This document shows, in pieces, positions 33,550-45,020 of a stretch of DNA of 64,000 nucleotides. The translations under genes and the position numbers were made by a program. The stretch is from positions 24,751,001-24,815,000 of the forward strand of contig CM059582.1 of NCBI GenBank assembly GCA_030407085.1, given 5' to 3'. Each line of letters starts with the position of its first letter. Positions within the stretch are counted from its first letter, which is position 1. A model generated the notes under the pieces. It saw only the letters and a list, made by a program, of their open reading frames with translations, searched no databases and had not been told where the DNA came from. This DNA comes from Trichopria drosophilae (taxonomy: Eukaryota; Arthropoda; Insecta; Hymenoptera; Diapriidae).

Positions 33550-34554
33550 TCATGCAGCATTGATTTTGGATAAATCATTTTCAGAGGCCAATTCAACCGG
33601 CATAGCATTATTGTTCTCCTTATACCATACAGTTCCTTTCGATACATAAATGGATTTATCTTTCGAATCCTTGATAAGCTCCCTGGCTTGTTTCTTTATT
33701 TTTATTGCTTCTGGTGAGAGCCACTCATTAAGAAAAACTGCGCTATTAGGCAAATCATCGTTTATTTCATTCGCTGTCAACGATTTCCTCCTACGAATTG
33801 CGCGCAAAAAATCAGTCCTAAGTTGGAAATTCGAGAACTTTGCTAGGATAGTTCTAGGTCGACTGGAACTTGCAGCATTTGAAAACGGGGCTTGTTCACC
33901 ATGATTAACGATCATATTATCAGGTCGTTTTTGATGTAATCTAATGATTGATAGGAGATCCCTATCATCCATTACAATATTTAACACATTGCTTATTTTC
34001 ATCAGGACTGATCGAAGATTTTCATTAACCACTTCAGGCATCCCCATAATTAAAAGTTCACAGCTGCGGATTTCATGATGAAAGATGGCCCTATCCGAAG
34101 TGCTTACATCCATTTGTTTCTGCAATATTGTAACAGATTTCTTTAAATCTTCCACCGTTGCGTTAAGCTGCAAAACTTTATCCGTTTTAGCATTTAGTGC
34201 AGTAAATTGATCTTGTTGTCTGCCGTAAAATAAGTCTAGTTTTTGGCACAGCTCGCGAAAATTCGCAGGAGGAATATCATTAACATCACATCCAGATTCG
34301 GTCTCTTGATTATCCAATGTCATCATTTCCAGAGCAGAAGCACTGTTCGAACGCGTTACTTTAGATGACTGAGAGAGGGGTGCTCCAAAGCGCTTTCGTT
34401 GTCTTTTTTGCGCAAGGCAACATATAAGTTGATTCTCGGTTGTATAAATAAAAGATAATAAATTACAGTCTTTATGAAAAGATGTAGAACAAACTACGCA
34501 CTTAGATTCCAGTCCATCTTTGATTTGCTTTTGACAGATTGCACAATTCTCCAT
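33550..34554 (-). CDS. LINE ORF1: zinc-finger, coiled-coil nucleic-acid-binding protein (334 aa)
   Basis: ORF1 proteins of LINEs coat the element RNA in the cytoplasm and help target-primed reverse transcription. The N-terminus has a PHD/RING-like zinc-binding pattern: C4, C7, C19, C22, H27, C30, with a further CC pair near 45-46. It is followed by a basic stretch (QKRQRKR). A heptad-like region around residues 105-155 (LNAKTDKVLQLNATVEDLKK) suggests a coiled coil. The C-terminal half has LLIMGMPEV, an RRM-like strand often seen in such ORF1 proteins, and then ends with basic and charged segments (RARELI-type, SKGTVWYKE). The start ATG follows an in-frame upstream region with no better candidate. 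The frame is fully open, unlike ORF2. The stop is TGA followed by C, and ORF2 continues in the same frame. Confidence 0.85.
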   Translation of the reverse strand: MENCAICQKQIKDGLESKCVVCSTSFHKDCNLLSFIYTTENQLICCLAQKRQRKRFGAPLSQSSKVTRSNSASALEMMTLDNQETESGCDVNDIPPANFRELCQKLDLFYGRQQDQFTALNAKTDKVLQLNATVEDLKKSVTILQKQMDVSTSDRAIFHHEIRSCELLIMGMPEVVNENLRSVLMKISNVLNIVMDDRDLLSIIRLHQKRPDNMIVNHGEQAPFSNAASSSRPRTILAKFSNFQLRTDFLRAIRRRKSLTANEINDDLPNSAVFLNEWLSPEAIKIKKQARELIKDSKDKSIYVSKGTVWYKENNNAMPVELASENDLSKINAA

Positions 34555-34600
34555 TCTGTCACAATATATAAGATTAATAAAATGACAAACAGATTAGCAT

Positions 34601-35656
34601 TCCTAAACGTCAAATTATAGAATTCGAATTAAAAGGACTGCAGATGCAATACGTCAACCAAGCAGTAGTAAACTAATAACAATACAAGCTTCGCAATATT
34701 TCTGCCCTCTACCACAATTATAGTAAGTAAATAAATAGACTGATCGCAACACTATACACTATGTCGAACACCTAACTCCGAAATATACAAGCGAAAAGTT
34801 CAGAATTTATACGATATGGCAATTAAACTCTCGAACTCATTCTTACACGATTCAACCAATCATTTCAATGGAAGAGCAATTAATGTCACCAATCCTGATT
34901 TACATTCAGGAAGTTGACGGTTGATTGCCTACTCCTGCGGATCTTCGAAATTATGAAAATATGGTCATTGGATGTTCAAAGTCTAGAAAATTTCTTCTGG
35001 GAGACTTTTTTGAAAACGTACTAAAGCCGATATACCTATGACAACTTTACTGTTACTTTAAAAGTTTTACCAAATATTCGGCATGATTTATGCAGCCGCT
35101 TGATGTATATATTTTTCATCAGTAGAAAGATTTCGTAAAAAGTTTCACGTCACTTTTACACAGGCGTGAAACTATACTGAAAATACAAAGTTTGATTTGT
35201 AAGCAATTTCAATCACTCGCCTATCGACCAGTGTTTCAGTATGTATGGTATGAAAGCGGATTTGAAGTTCCATATGTACCCTTTAATGGATTAAAAGGAA
35301 ACAATTTTTCTGTTGAGGATCCTGTGTGTCAGAATTGTGGTGAAAATTCGACATTCATTAAAAGCTGATACCATTTTTGTAAAAAATCTCTTTGTTTATT
35401 TTTATAATAGTTTCGCTGTAAATTATCACTATCATTACCCACTAGAGAGTCAAAGGACTATAGTGACAAAAATAAAACAAAAGTGCTAAAACAAACAAAA
35501 AAAAAAAGGAAAAACAATAAAAAAGAGACCACTTAACTTTTTACGTCTACACCGTTGGCCCTGGGTAACAGGCTGAGGCAAGGCGAGTAGGAAGATCCAA
35601 ATAAATTGATAAATAAAAGGTAGCAAGCAGAACGATGCTATGTATACTCATAAAAG
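34601..35656. other. Non-coding, includes possible LINE 5' region
   Basis: The first few hundred bases may be the LINE 5' untranslated region (boundary not visible). Otherwise nothing recognised. Confidence 0.4.
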
Positions 35657-35774
35657 GTCTTCTTGCAGCAAGCGGAATCTTCTTGCCGCAAGTGGAAATG
35701 CTCTTGTTATTATTCCACTTGCGATAAGAGGATTTCTACTTGCCACAAGTGGATTCCGCTTGCGACAAGAAGAC
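35657..35774. repeat. Compact hairpin repeat (118 bp)
   Basis: GTCTTCTTG..GCAAGCGGAAT at the left is matched by its complement ending CAAGAAGAC at the right. Inside, CTTGCCGCAAGTGGAA and its complement recur, so the whole segment folds into a hairpin built of a repeated TTGC.GCAAG unit. Confidence 0.75.
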
Positions 35775-36420
35775 ACAAGAGGACTATTTTAACGATGTAG
35801 AATTAACATTAACAGCTGGTTAGAATCTTATTATCAAAATATAAAGGCATATTACCTGTTTAAACAAATTTATGCACGGAAAAATATTTGGCTGTTTTGC
35901 TCTCCTAAAACATGGGAGGAAATGCATCCGAAATATACGACTCAAAATATAGCAAAAAGATAAATTTTTTATTAATTTCTGTTATATTTATATATTTATG
36001 AATATTTTCACTATTTTTTGTAACTTACAAAGTTTGCATATATGTACCGACAACAGTTTTTAACTGTCCAGCACAAACCGATTTTGTATACCTTTTCCAA
36101 ACGCCGATTACCTTCAAATTAACGTTTACTATCTAATGATGAAACAAAGCAGAAACTAGCATCCACTGCGATTAAATCGTTTTATTTAATCGTAATCATC
36201 TATATTTCACAAAAGATTGTCGTAATGTTTTAGATAGCAAAATAACATTGTACCGTGAGTTGCTCTTTTTACCATGTTATTTTTGTTGTTTATGAGCAAT
36301 TCTTTTTTAATATAAATTTTAGTAGGTATCAAAATTCGTAATAATTGCTCTAATCTAAGAGCGAATTGCATATTGAACTGTTTGGTCTGTTACTCCAACT
36401 ATACGAAAATAAAGTAACTA

Positions 36421-37376
36421 CACTGAGAAAAAATCTATAGTTAAATTGACCATATCAAATAGTTGTAAAAATATAGTTAAAACTACTAGGAAAAATAGTT
36501 AAATTTACCACTTTCATAGTCGATTTTACTATAATTTTGTTACACCAACTATGTCCTCACAGTTAAAAAATCAACTATGTAGAATAATTTAAATAAATAT
36601 GAGAAATACAGTTACAATAACTATAATCTAGTGTACTCCTCATTTCGCACTGTGTCTCCTAGTAAATTTTTATATTTACTATTATTCATAGTTAAAGTTT
36701 GTATTTACTATAAATTCATAGTAAAGACTGCACATTCCGTGTGTTTTGATGCCGCCAGGTGGCGTTGCGGCGTTCGCAGCATTTTTTTTTCGAGCCCGTG
36801 GCTCCCGTTATTGAAGTGGATTTTTATCTGGTCATTAGAAGGACCATCGGGCGTCAAGTTATCATAATACGTAATGCATGTCGTATTAGCACGTGTATCT
36901 GTATAGGCTAGTTACACGACATTGATTTTTGTGTATAATGGAATTGCATAATACATTTTTCCACAGGATTGGAGTGTGGCATTCACAAACTTTTGTTTTG
37001 TTTTACTTTTTGTTTTCTTGTTTATTTTAAACAAAGAACGAAGGGAGAAAAGTGGACCTTTCATATGCCATGATATATATATATATATATATATAGTTTA
37101 CAAATATTTTTTAAAAATAAATATTGACTCCTTTCCATATTTTTTATGACATTTTCTTATAACATTTTTCTCAGAGAAGGTAGCCATTTTCGGAAATGAC
37201 TATTTCGAAATAGTTGAGTCTATTTGTCTATTATGATAAGTAGTATTTCGAATCAGGATACAATAGTTAAACTTTACTATTTCAGAATAGTTATTTTAAC
37301 TATTAGTATGCCTAGTACTCATTTGATGATTCATAGTAAAAAAATGGTCATTTCAACTACTTTTTTTTCTGAATTT
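36421..37376. mobile_element. Inverted-repeat DNA element rich in AACTATAGTT modules
   Basis: The left end CTGAGAAAAAATCTATAGTT and right end (complement) TTCAGAAAAAAAAGTAGTTG, followed by TTGACCAT or ATGACCAT, are inverted copies over about 30 bp. The interior is filled with ACTAT / ATAGT modules and a (TA)n run at 37073-37095. No transposase. The element ends about 110 bp from the exchanger exon. Confidence 0.55.
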
Positions 37377-37485
37377 ATGTAATAAATAGATGGTTCACAT
37401 GGAAAATGCATGCAACTACGACTATGTGATCTAGTTTGATGATTACCTTAAGATAAATAAATGAAGTAAAAATGTTTAAAAATAC

Positions 37486-37659
37486 CGTGACATATTTTTT
37501 CTACGGCAGGTACGAAGAATTTGTCGCATACTACTGCTAAAGCGATGAAGAGGTAAAGCGATACGATGACGTGAACGACGACGGCCCCGTCTTGCCGTTG
37601 CTTCTCGTCGAAGAGGTCGTGTGGAAAGTCCTCGATCGCTGGTGGTGTGCAATTAATAC
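37486..37659 (-). CDS. Internal exon of a K+-dependent Na+/Ca2+ exchanger (SLC24/NCKX family)
   Basis: This exon encodes the region just before and into the first membrane segment of the conserved exchanger core. NCKX proteins extrude calcium, with potassium, in exchange for sodium across a membrane. Read on the minus strand, the 58-residue exon contains the family signature NCTPPAIEDFPHDLF, then the hydrophobic run VVVHVIVSLYLFIALAVVCD followed by KFFVPAVEKICH. The acceptor is TTTCAG just before position 37659 and the donor is CACG/GTATTT ending at 37486. The exon is in phase 1 at both ends (2 + 57x3 + 1 nt = 174 nt). Joining its last base to the next exon gives a continuous [12 protein letters not shown] reading, which strongly supports both splice sites. 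The text resembles insect NCKX3/4/5-like exchangers more than the NCKX1/2 type, but I do not assign an ortholog. The N-terminal exons were not found. Confidence 0.93.
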
Positions 37660-38432
37660 CTGAAATTCCAACAAGAATACAAATGATTTCAAATATACGA
37701 ATCCACGAAATAAATTATATTGTAACATCTATTGTGAACTCAAAAAAAACCTCTAATTTGGTAGCATTCAAAATCATGAAGAAATTTTTATTTTATAATG
37801 CTACAAACATAAATTTGTCGTATCTTTCAATTAGTAAAGGTAATTTTCTGAATTTGCGATTTTCTAAATTATGACATTAAAATCTGCAAACGAGAAATGA
37901 AAACTCAATTTTTAATCGATGACAGCGACAAAGTTAGGAACTCCGAGCTCCGAGTTTTCAAGTTATGCGAATCGTCTCATCCTTGAAAGATCTGATCGGT
38001 CGTTTGAAAAAAAAATCACGATCTCGTTGAACAGCTACAAATTTTAATCGTCTGCGAATGAACGCTGGTAAGGTAATTACGAAGGAAACGAACCCTCAAA
38101 TGAAAATCGATTGCGCTTAAAAACTTCATTTGACGTTTTATCTGACATGGGTTATTAACGGACGACTTTTAGATTGTTGCTTTTAAAAAGGAATAAAATA
38201 ATACAGTCGAGGTTCATCTAATACTTGATGTTTAATTTCGTTGTAAAATTTGAATGGTCTTAGAATATCCAACATCACCAATTATTTCGAAATATTTTTG
38301 GTTGTCGTTATTAACGAAAACCCAAGATATATTTCAGCTCTTTTTTGTTAAATTTCTATTAATGATTTTGACAAACTCTTTGATCATTCCATGGAGCCCA
38401 GAGTCGAAATTTTAAGTCTACTTTTAAGCTTG
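37660..38432 (-). other. Intron upstream of the 37.5-kb exon, nothing further recognised
   Basis: Contains the acceptor TTTCAG next to the exon. No preceding exon was recognised here or further upstream. Confidence 0.5.
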
Positions 38433-38436
38433 TTAA

Positions 38437-39620
38437 CCCTAATCGACCAAGCGTACCATATTAGACGTTGCTTTTGATTGTTAACTGTATTTACAAAATG
38501 TAATATTCATCTACGGCAATGCTCATATCTTATGTTTTCGAGGTCGCTCAATAGAAAAATTAAAAAAAAAAATTATACCTACTGAAAAAATACTGATCTT
38601 TCATTACTTTTTTTTTCTCTTTTTCTTTATTTTTTAAGGGGAAGACATTTTTCTGTCATTACGAAATTAAGATCGTAACTAATTATTCCAAATCAGCAGT
38701 TTCAAAATGGCCGCTTACAGAAGTAGTTGCTCTAGACTAATAAATAAAAAAAAAGTATGCATATCAGTATTAAAAATTACTTTTTTGTATTTCCAAGGTG
38801 AAAATATAGTTTCAGGGTGGATTTGGGATCGCTGAATGCGATCTTATTGTCAAAATTACAAAATTCAAGATGACGGATCCAATATGGCGAATGTCTGAAG
38901 CTAAAATCAATGCTTCTTATTGAATAAGAGAGAAAATACTTATATTGGGTATTCGACACATTCGGACCGCGTGGAGGAAGACGAAACTGGGAATCACTAT
39001 TTCTTTTTTAGCCTTTCATATATTTGTCATTTTTATTAGTAGTTCAGTTTACTGATAAAAAATTATGTGGAGAAATTGGCTCGAAACAAAAGATTGAAAA
39101 AATTCACCTCAAGTGAAATATCACTTGATTGATGAACGGTAAAGAGAGAATATCCACTTCAAATCTAATATTACAAAATTTGCAATTGTATGTATTCAGC
39201 GACCTCGAAATCCCGCTAAAAAGATATTTTGACCTTGGAAACATAAGAAAGTAATTGTAAATATCGAAATTCATAAAATCTAGAGCAAATTATTTCGTTA
39301 GCGGCCATTTTGAAAACCAAGATTTGAAAAATAACATTTATTTAGCACTTAAGGCATCGACAAATTTTTCTAATACATTTTGTAACGACAGAAAAACGTT
39401 TTCCCTCCAAAAAATATAGAAATAGCGAAGAGAAGTACTGAAAATAGTATTTTATATAACTTTCTATGGAAAGTAGAGGTTAGGTGTAATTTTTTTTAAA
39501 TTTTGCAGCGAAAATCGATTGAGCGACCTCAAAAAAGATAAAATATGAGCATTGCCATATGTGCATACAGTTAACAATCAAAATCAACGCCAAAAATCAG
39601 TAAACTTGAGCTGATTAGGG
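38437..39620. mobile_element. TTAA-type element with long inverted arms (1184 bp)
   Basis: TTAA (38433-38436) then CCCTAATCGACC at the left; the complement CCCTAATCAGCTC then TTAA (39621-39624) at the right. The arms of about 140 bp share GATTGTTAACTGTAT, GGCAATGCTCATAT and GAGGTCGCTCAAT. The interior contains AAAATGGC.. text of the dispersed family and has no transposase. Confidence 0.75.
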
Positions 39621-39624
39621 TTAA

Positions 39625-42173
39625 AAATGATTGCATTTAGATTAAGACTCGTATTTACCTTTCAATAATATTTTATTTCTACTTTTTGCTTGTATATACT
39701 ACAAGTGATAAATTTGGAAAAGTATACACCCCAATGTATTCATCGACCTCGAAATCCCGCTAAAACCCATTGTAACATTAACATAGGGGATAATGATGTT
39801 CAATTTAACCCTTTAACGTCCAGAATGCACGTTTCCCATGTAGAATATCTACCGAATATTTCAAACTGAAAATAATACACAGGCAGTTCGGAATGTACCT
39901 TATTTACTATTTTCGAAGGTGCCCTTTGAAATGGTGACTTCAAAATTTGAAAAAATTGAGTATTTTCCTTTGATTTTACCAAAAGTATTTGAAAAAACTC
40001 ATTTCTAAGGTGATGAAATTATATCAAACGATAGTAAATGATTTTCGTAAAAAATTAGATATTTTTCAGCAAATTAAACAGTTGCTGTAGTTAATTACAA
40101 TTCAGTAATAATACCAGTAGGGAATATTTTCTAGCAAGTTTTTAATTTCTCGTGTATGTAACGCAATATGTTTTAAATTATATTCCGAAATATTTTACGA
40201 CATTTCCGAAATTGTTACATATTTTTAACAAATTCAATTTAATCACAAAATACAAAACTGCAGAAGTCGGTTATTATACATTTTTTCGGTACTAAATTAA
40301 TGTCTAGCCACTCAATTACCGTCTCGCACGAAATTATTGGAAACTAATAAAACCTTTGGTTTTTATTACATTCCAATAATTCCTTTCCTATATTGAGAAT
40401 AGATATTTTGACGTAAATGGAATGGAAAGCTTACTCCGAAATTCAGGTATTAAAATTGAGAAATTGAGTGCACATTTTATACAAAATACGTTTCGCTTTG
40501 ATTTTAAACAGAATAAATAATTCAATTTTTTAAAAGCGTTCTTTATTATATTTTGACTTCTTGGATACGACGACGATATTTCAGTTGGTTTTATTTGGAG
40601 TCTACCCCGAAAGTCGTTGTGCATGTTCATTTAAACCCCCCCCCCCCCCAAATCGAAATGGAAATTGTTTTTCAATATGACTATCTTTGCTAAGACTTCT
40701 AAAATCGGCATCCTCACAATGGATTTGTTTTGTCCATGGTATATTGATTTAGAATCAATCAAAATAATATAGTAAATCGAACAATTTTACAAAAGTAAAA
40801 CAATTTTACAATTCCCTGCTCGTTAAATACGCAGTAGAATACATAATGTTAAATCTACCGCAGTTTCATAGTTAAGTAGTCACTTTGAATATTCCTTAAT
40901 AGTCAAATAAAATAGAATATACACAGTCTATTCTCGTGATGTTTGGAATTTATGCATCCGATTTAAGTATTTTCCGTTTTAAGTATTTTCCGTTTTCTGA
41001 ACTTTTTCATCTGAGGCCATCGCAAATTGGTTTCCTCATAGGATTTTCGATAAGTACATGGATCTAGCTTCCAGCTAGTAACCAACATGCAACTATTTAT
41101 TCCAAGGCAAATCATGCAGACGACGATTTAATTGTTTCGTCTAAGTCGTTGTTCATTGTCGTTCTTGGTCACCATATCACCTGATGCCCTCGCAGTGTCG
41201 TAAATTGCGGGTTTCCCATAAAATATTCGTTAAATCCATGGACCCAATCCCTTCTACTCATAAAAGACTATTTTTTTTAATCGAAGGGGAATAGTGCGCT
41301 CCAAATACGAGGGGGTAAAATAGCATATTACTACTTCGTAAATTAAACGTATAAAATTTCTATCTAGAGTTTCGTACCCTTTCGATTATTAATTTATTAG
41401 CATAAACTCCAATTTAAATGATATAATGACAAATTAGAGCCATGAGTAAATTGTTATGACCAGAAGCGGCTACCCGAACCGTCCGGGCTTATGGAATGCG
41501 GGCGTAAATGTATATTTTACGCCCTTGTCAGGAAAATAACTATTTCAATACATTTTTTCATAAAATAAATCTGGCTGGGATTGTTTCCGAAGTCAATATA
41601 ATGTATATAGTATTCGATTTAAGGTAGTTAGATCCCATAATATAATATATTGATGAAAAATATTTAATAACGTCTCCAAGAATTTAATTTTCATTATTAA
41701 TAATATTGTTGAAAAGTGAAAGCTTTATTCTTCTTGAAAAAAAAATTGAAATGATCAAAAATAATTTGTTCAGCCACGTTTGTAATTTTTCAAATTTTTT
41801 CTTCTCCGCTGTTAAGAATTTTTTAAAAACGAACGGCTTTTAACGAATAATGGCTTATTTTTTTCGAGAAAAAGATTCTCTTTAACTTTACCGCATAATT
41901 TTTTTAAGATTCTAGGATGTCTCCAGCGTGATTTTCTTCACTTTGTCTTTGAAAATTTGGCAAAAAGAACGCAAAATAAAATACCTTGGACTCATGCAAT
42001 ATCAAAATTTTAGCCTTTTGGGGTATTGATTTTCTGAACTTGTATCCCGGACATATTTTATTTTGTATAAGTATCACTAATATTTATTATGATCTATAAT
42101 ATATTACTAATAATATATTAGTTATTGGAAGAATCTCTTCATCTTTTACGTAACCAACAATGGAGATTATATT
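39625..42173. other. Non-coding with small repeats
   Basis: Includes one TTAACCCTTTAACGTCC element end near 39807, a 14-base poly-C (40636-40649), a 16-bp direct repeat TTAAGTATTTTCCGTT near 40963-40995, and two diverged direct copies at about 41008 and 41179. No coding sequence supported. Confidence 0.45.
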
Positions 42174-42698
42174 CTGGACCATTCTTGTAGATTTTTCATC
42201 GCTGAACACGAATCTGGATTAAAAAATTGTCTATCACGAGATTTTGAGAAAAAAAAGTTCAAAAAATGAACTCTGTTTTTTGCAGTTTTTGATCATGTGT
42301 AGGAAGTGAAGCTGATATGCTACAAGTATCTAACTCGGCTTAAATTAAAGCTCAAACCTTCCCACGCAACTAAAAAATACACATAAATTATTCTGGTTAA
42401 TATTTTCTATTATTTGAAACAGAAAAAAAATCATTAACTTAACCTGAACTTTTTGGGCAATGGCAAGCTGAATTTAATCTATACCAGCAAAATTGCTGAT
42501 AGAATATAAAACAAAACAACAAAATACATTGAGTTTCAAAATTTTATGTCCGCCACTTTGGATTCGTCATTTTTACAGCTTTAATTTAATTTTTTGAGTT
42601 TTCTAACCCGTTTTTCTCAAAATCTCGACATAATAGACAATTTATGAGAGCAGATTCGCGCTCAGTGATGAAAAATATATCAGGGCAGTCTAGTCCGG
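42174..42698. mobile_element. Inverted-repeat element (about 525 bp)
   Basis: The arms at 42174-42290 and 42590-42698 are inverted copies sharing TTTTTCATC.CTGA, CGCGAATCTG/CACGAATCTG, AAATTGTCTAT and CGAGATTTTGAGAAAAA. No coding. Confidence 0.65.
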
Positions 42699-43509
42699 TA
42701 CTTAAATCAAAATGCAAGTCGTTTTTGTCGACTATTGTAATCGAACAAAAAATGATTATATCTAAACATTGGATTGAAAATTGTACACTGCAAAAATAAA
42801 TATTTAAAATGATTACATCTTAAAGTCAGCCAATGTATATTGCATAAGTCTGTCCTTGTATAAATAGTCTTATTTACGTTAGATCTTTCTTTCAGTCAGT
42901 TTTCTTACTTAATTTCAGATTTTCGACGAATTTCTTGTATTAAATTCAGTATTGCTTTTTAGAGTTTCCTACAACAAAATATTTGGAAAAATGTCCGATA
43001 AGTTAGCTAATAATTCTAAATTTTTGTAATTTTCCTGAATAAGTGGTTAAGTAATATTTATTAATTTTTTCAAAATATATGCAAAAGACTTTCGAAAAAA
43101 TGAAGTTTTCGAGATTCCTATGCAATTTGTTTATTAAAATTTTCATGGATCAATATGCATTCTGTCTTGTATTAAACGTTTTCTATATAAAAATTTTACT
43201 AGGAGTAATTTTGTTCATATTATTCTTTCTAAACTTGAATCAATCAAAAACGAATTATCTACAACGAAGGGTGGGGTACAATCAATTAGGTAGTTTTTTA
43301 CTAACAAATAGTGTGAAAATACTAATTCATTAGTAAAATTCTACCAATGCACAAGTAGGTATTGACTTTTTTAGTTTTGTAGTATATAGAATTAGTAATA
43401 AATTAGTAAGTTTTAACTTTATAGTAGCAAAAATGATTACTAATTCATTTGGTGACTCCCTTTTCATTTTCTCATTGGTTGTTTTTAACTAATTCAGATT
43501 TAGAGCGTT

Positions 43510-43596
43510 CCCGAGTAGAAACTCATTACGGCCCTGGTCAGGGCCTGAACAAAAGCGTTACACCCTGATGAGGGCCTGAACAAATTTCTGCTCGGG
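43510..43596. mobile_element. Tiny inverted-repeat element (87 bp)
   Basis: Ends CCCGAGTAGAAA and (complement) CCCGAGCAGAAA. The interior holds two direct copies of AGGGCCTGAACAAA. No coding. Confidence 0.5.
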
Positions 43597-43974
43597 TTAC
43601 TTCGACCCAGACTAAAGGTCTGAACGAGGTGTTGAATTTAATCACCTCGGCAAAAAAATTACTCTCTCTAGTTTCTCATCAAACGTTTCAAACCCTAAAG
43701 AACTAAAAAATACAATAAAAAAAACTGTTATCTATTTTTTTCATCTCGATATCTCGCCAACGGTAAATCCAATTTTAGTGTTCCACTACTTCTTGAGTTT
43801 GTCATAGTCTAACTTAGATCTGATTAGTTTTTGGAGAACCGAAAAATATCCATTTTACCTACATGTTTTCATTAATGTGCATAAATTTTGATTTTCAAGT
43901 CACTTTATTAAAACCCAAATGACTCGTTTTCGCTAATATCATCAGCGTGATTGTATCGCGATTGATTGTTTATT

Positions 43975-44349
43975 TTATAATATTTTTATGTGGAGCAGAT
44001 AACGAAACGCGTAATCTACCCTGAATTGAATGGTCTGATGACTAAACCTTGGTTGTCTTGACTGTTCGAGCACGAAGGTGAGCGAAAGTAAAAGCCAGTG
44101 CAAAGTCAACTCATTCGAGACGGCGTAAGGTAAATGCCCCAGTAATTGCCACTTGACGGTCAATTCTACGAACATAAATGCATAAGTGATAACTACACGG
44201 CCGACGACATTATTTTCGATCTTTGATTCTGACAGTTCTGAATATTTGTGAAATGACATAATTGCAGCTTTGAGTGGGGATGCGAAAAAATAAAATATTT
44301 TTGAAAGTTCCACGTTGATGTATGAAAAAAGTTTTTCGTTGATATTCAA
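43975..44349 (-). CDS. Unrecognised 124-residue open frame
   Basis: An uninterrupted frame, longer than most chance openings in this AT-rich window, with base composition locally richer in G+C. The predicted product has two hydrophobic stretches (VVITYAFMFVEL and LHWLLLSLTFVL) but no motif I recognise, and no clear splice context. It could be a chance frame, an old gene fragment or a lineage-specific gene. Confidence 0.15.
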   Translation of the reverse strand: MNINEKLFSYINVELSKIFYFFASPLKAAIMSFHKYSELSESKIENNVVGRVVITYAFMFVELTVKWQLLGHLPYAVSNELTLHWLLLSLTFVLEQSRQPRFSHQTIQFRVDYAFRYLLHIKIL

Positions 44350-44899
44350 AATTAATTTTTTTCATTTTTTAGTGGGTGAAATAAAATGAACCAACATTGC
44401 AACAAAATTAATAATACTGTAATCAATTTTCCGTTAGATTCCGTTAGATTTTAAGTCGTTCAAAGTATTATTGATAATACATTTTTTACATAATTTTATT
44501 CTCTACTTTTTTTGGTAGTCTAAAACCAAGGATAAAAATAAAAAATTTTTCATTTTTAACAACTTTTTTTAATATAAATCACGTACGAAAAGGTTTATGC
44601 AACCGTTTTCCCTTACTGAGGAGTTCTGATGTGGCATATAGAACGAAACGTGAATAAATGTCTATTATTAAGATGACTATGAATTGCCGCAACCATTTAT
44701 TCGATTTTTTAAAACATACATTCCAGACAGTTTTTAATTATATTAGCAATAACAATGACCAACAAAATTGAACTACTGTCATTAACAAGAATCAGCAAGG
44801 GTGATTGTTGTCATTTTTTACACTACATATGAATCTGACTATGAAATTCCTCCAGCACGAACAATGATCCATGAGGTCACAACTGAATTGTAAAAAAAT

Positions 44900-45020
44900 G
44901 ACTGAAAACGTTTGAAACTTGTTACTCGGGGGTTTTTGAGGTCGCTGATCAAGAATTTGAAGTCAGTTTTGAAAAATTCAAAATGGCTGAGCCAATATGG
45001 CGGTCGAGTTTTTTGAAACT
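44900..45020 (+). repeat. Fragment of the GAGGTCGCTGA / AAAATGGC dispersed family
   Basis: GGGGGTTTTTGAGGTCGCTG followed by GAAGTCAG, CAAAATGGCTGAGCCAATAT and GGCGG matches the fragments at 16120, 24100 and 63340. Confidence 0.5.

Larger units (their letters stand above)
30018..34600 (-). mobile_element. CR1/Jockey-like LINE, nearly complete, minus strand
   Basis: Ordered on the minus strand: ORF1 (34554-33550), ORF2 with apurinic endonuclease and reverse transcriptase (33549 to about 30588, one frame break), a 3' region of about 570 bp, and a tail of ATT/TTA units (30018-30038) preceded by CAATAAAGACAATTT. A microsatellite-like 3' tail of this kind is usual for CR1/L2-type LINEs. The 5' boundary is uncertain. 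The copy lies inside the NCKX intron in the same orientation as the gene. It is nearly full length but inactivated in the catalytic region of RT. Confidence 0.88.
4347..37485 (-). other. Giant intron (about 33.1 kb) of the NCKX gene
   Basis: Sequence between the two exchanger exons, phase 1, with GT at 37485-37484 and AG at 4348-4347 on the minus strand. It contains nearly every class of repeat described here, including a CR1/Jockey-like LINE in the same orientation as the host gene, two solo LTRs and a decayed LINE. It is inferred from exon continuity, not from a transcript. Confidence 0.85.
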
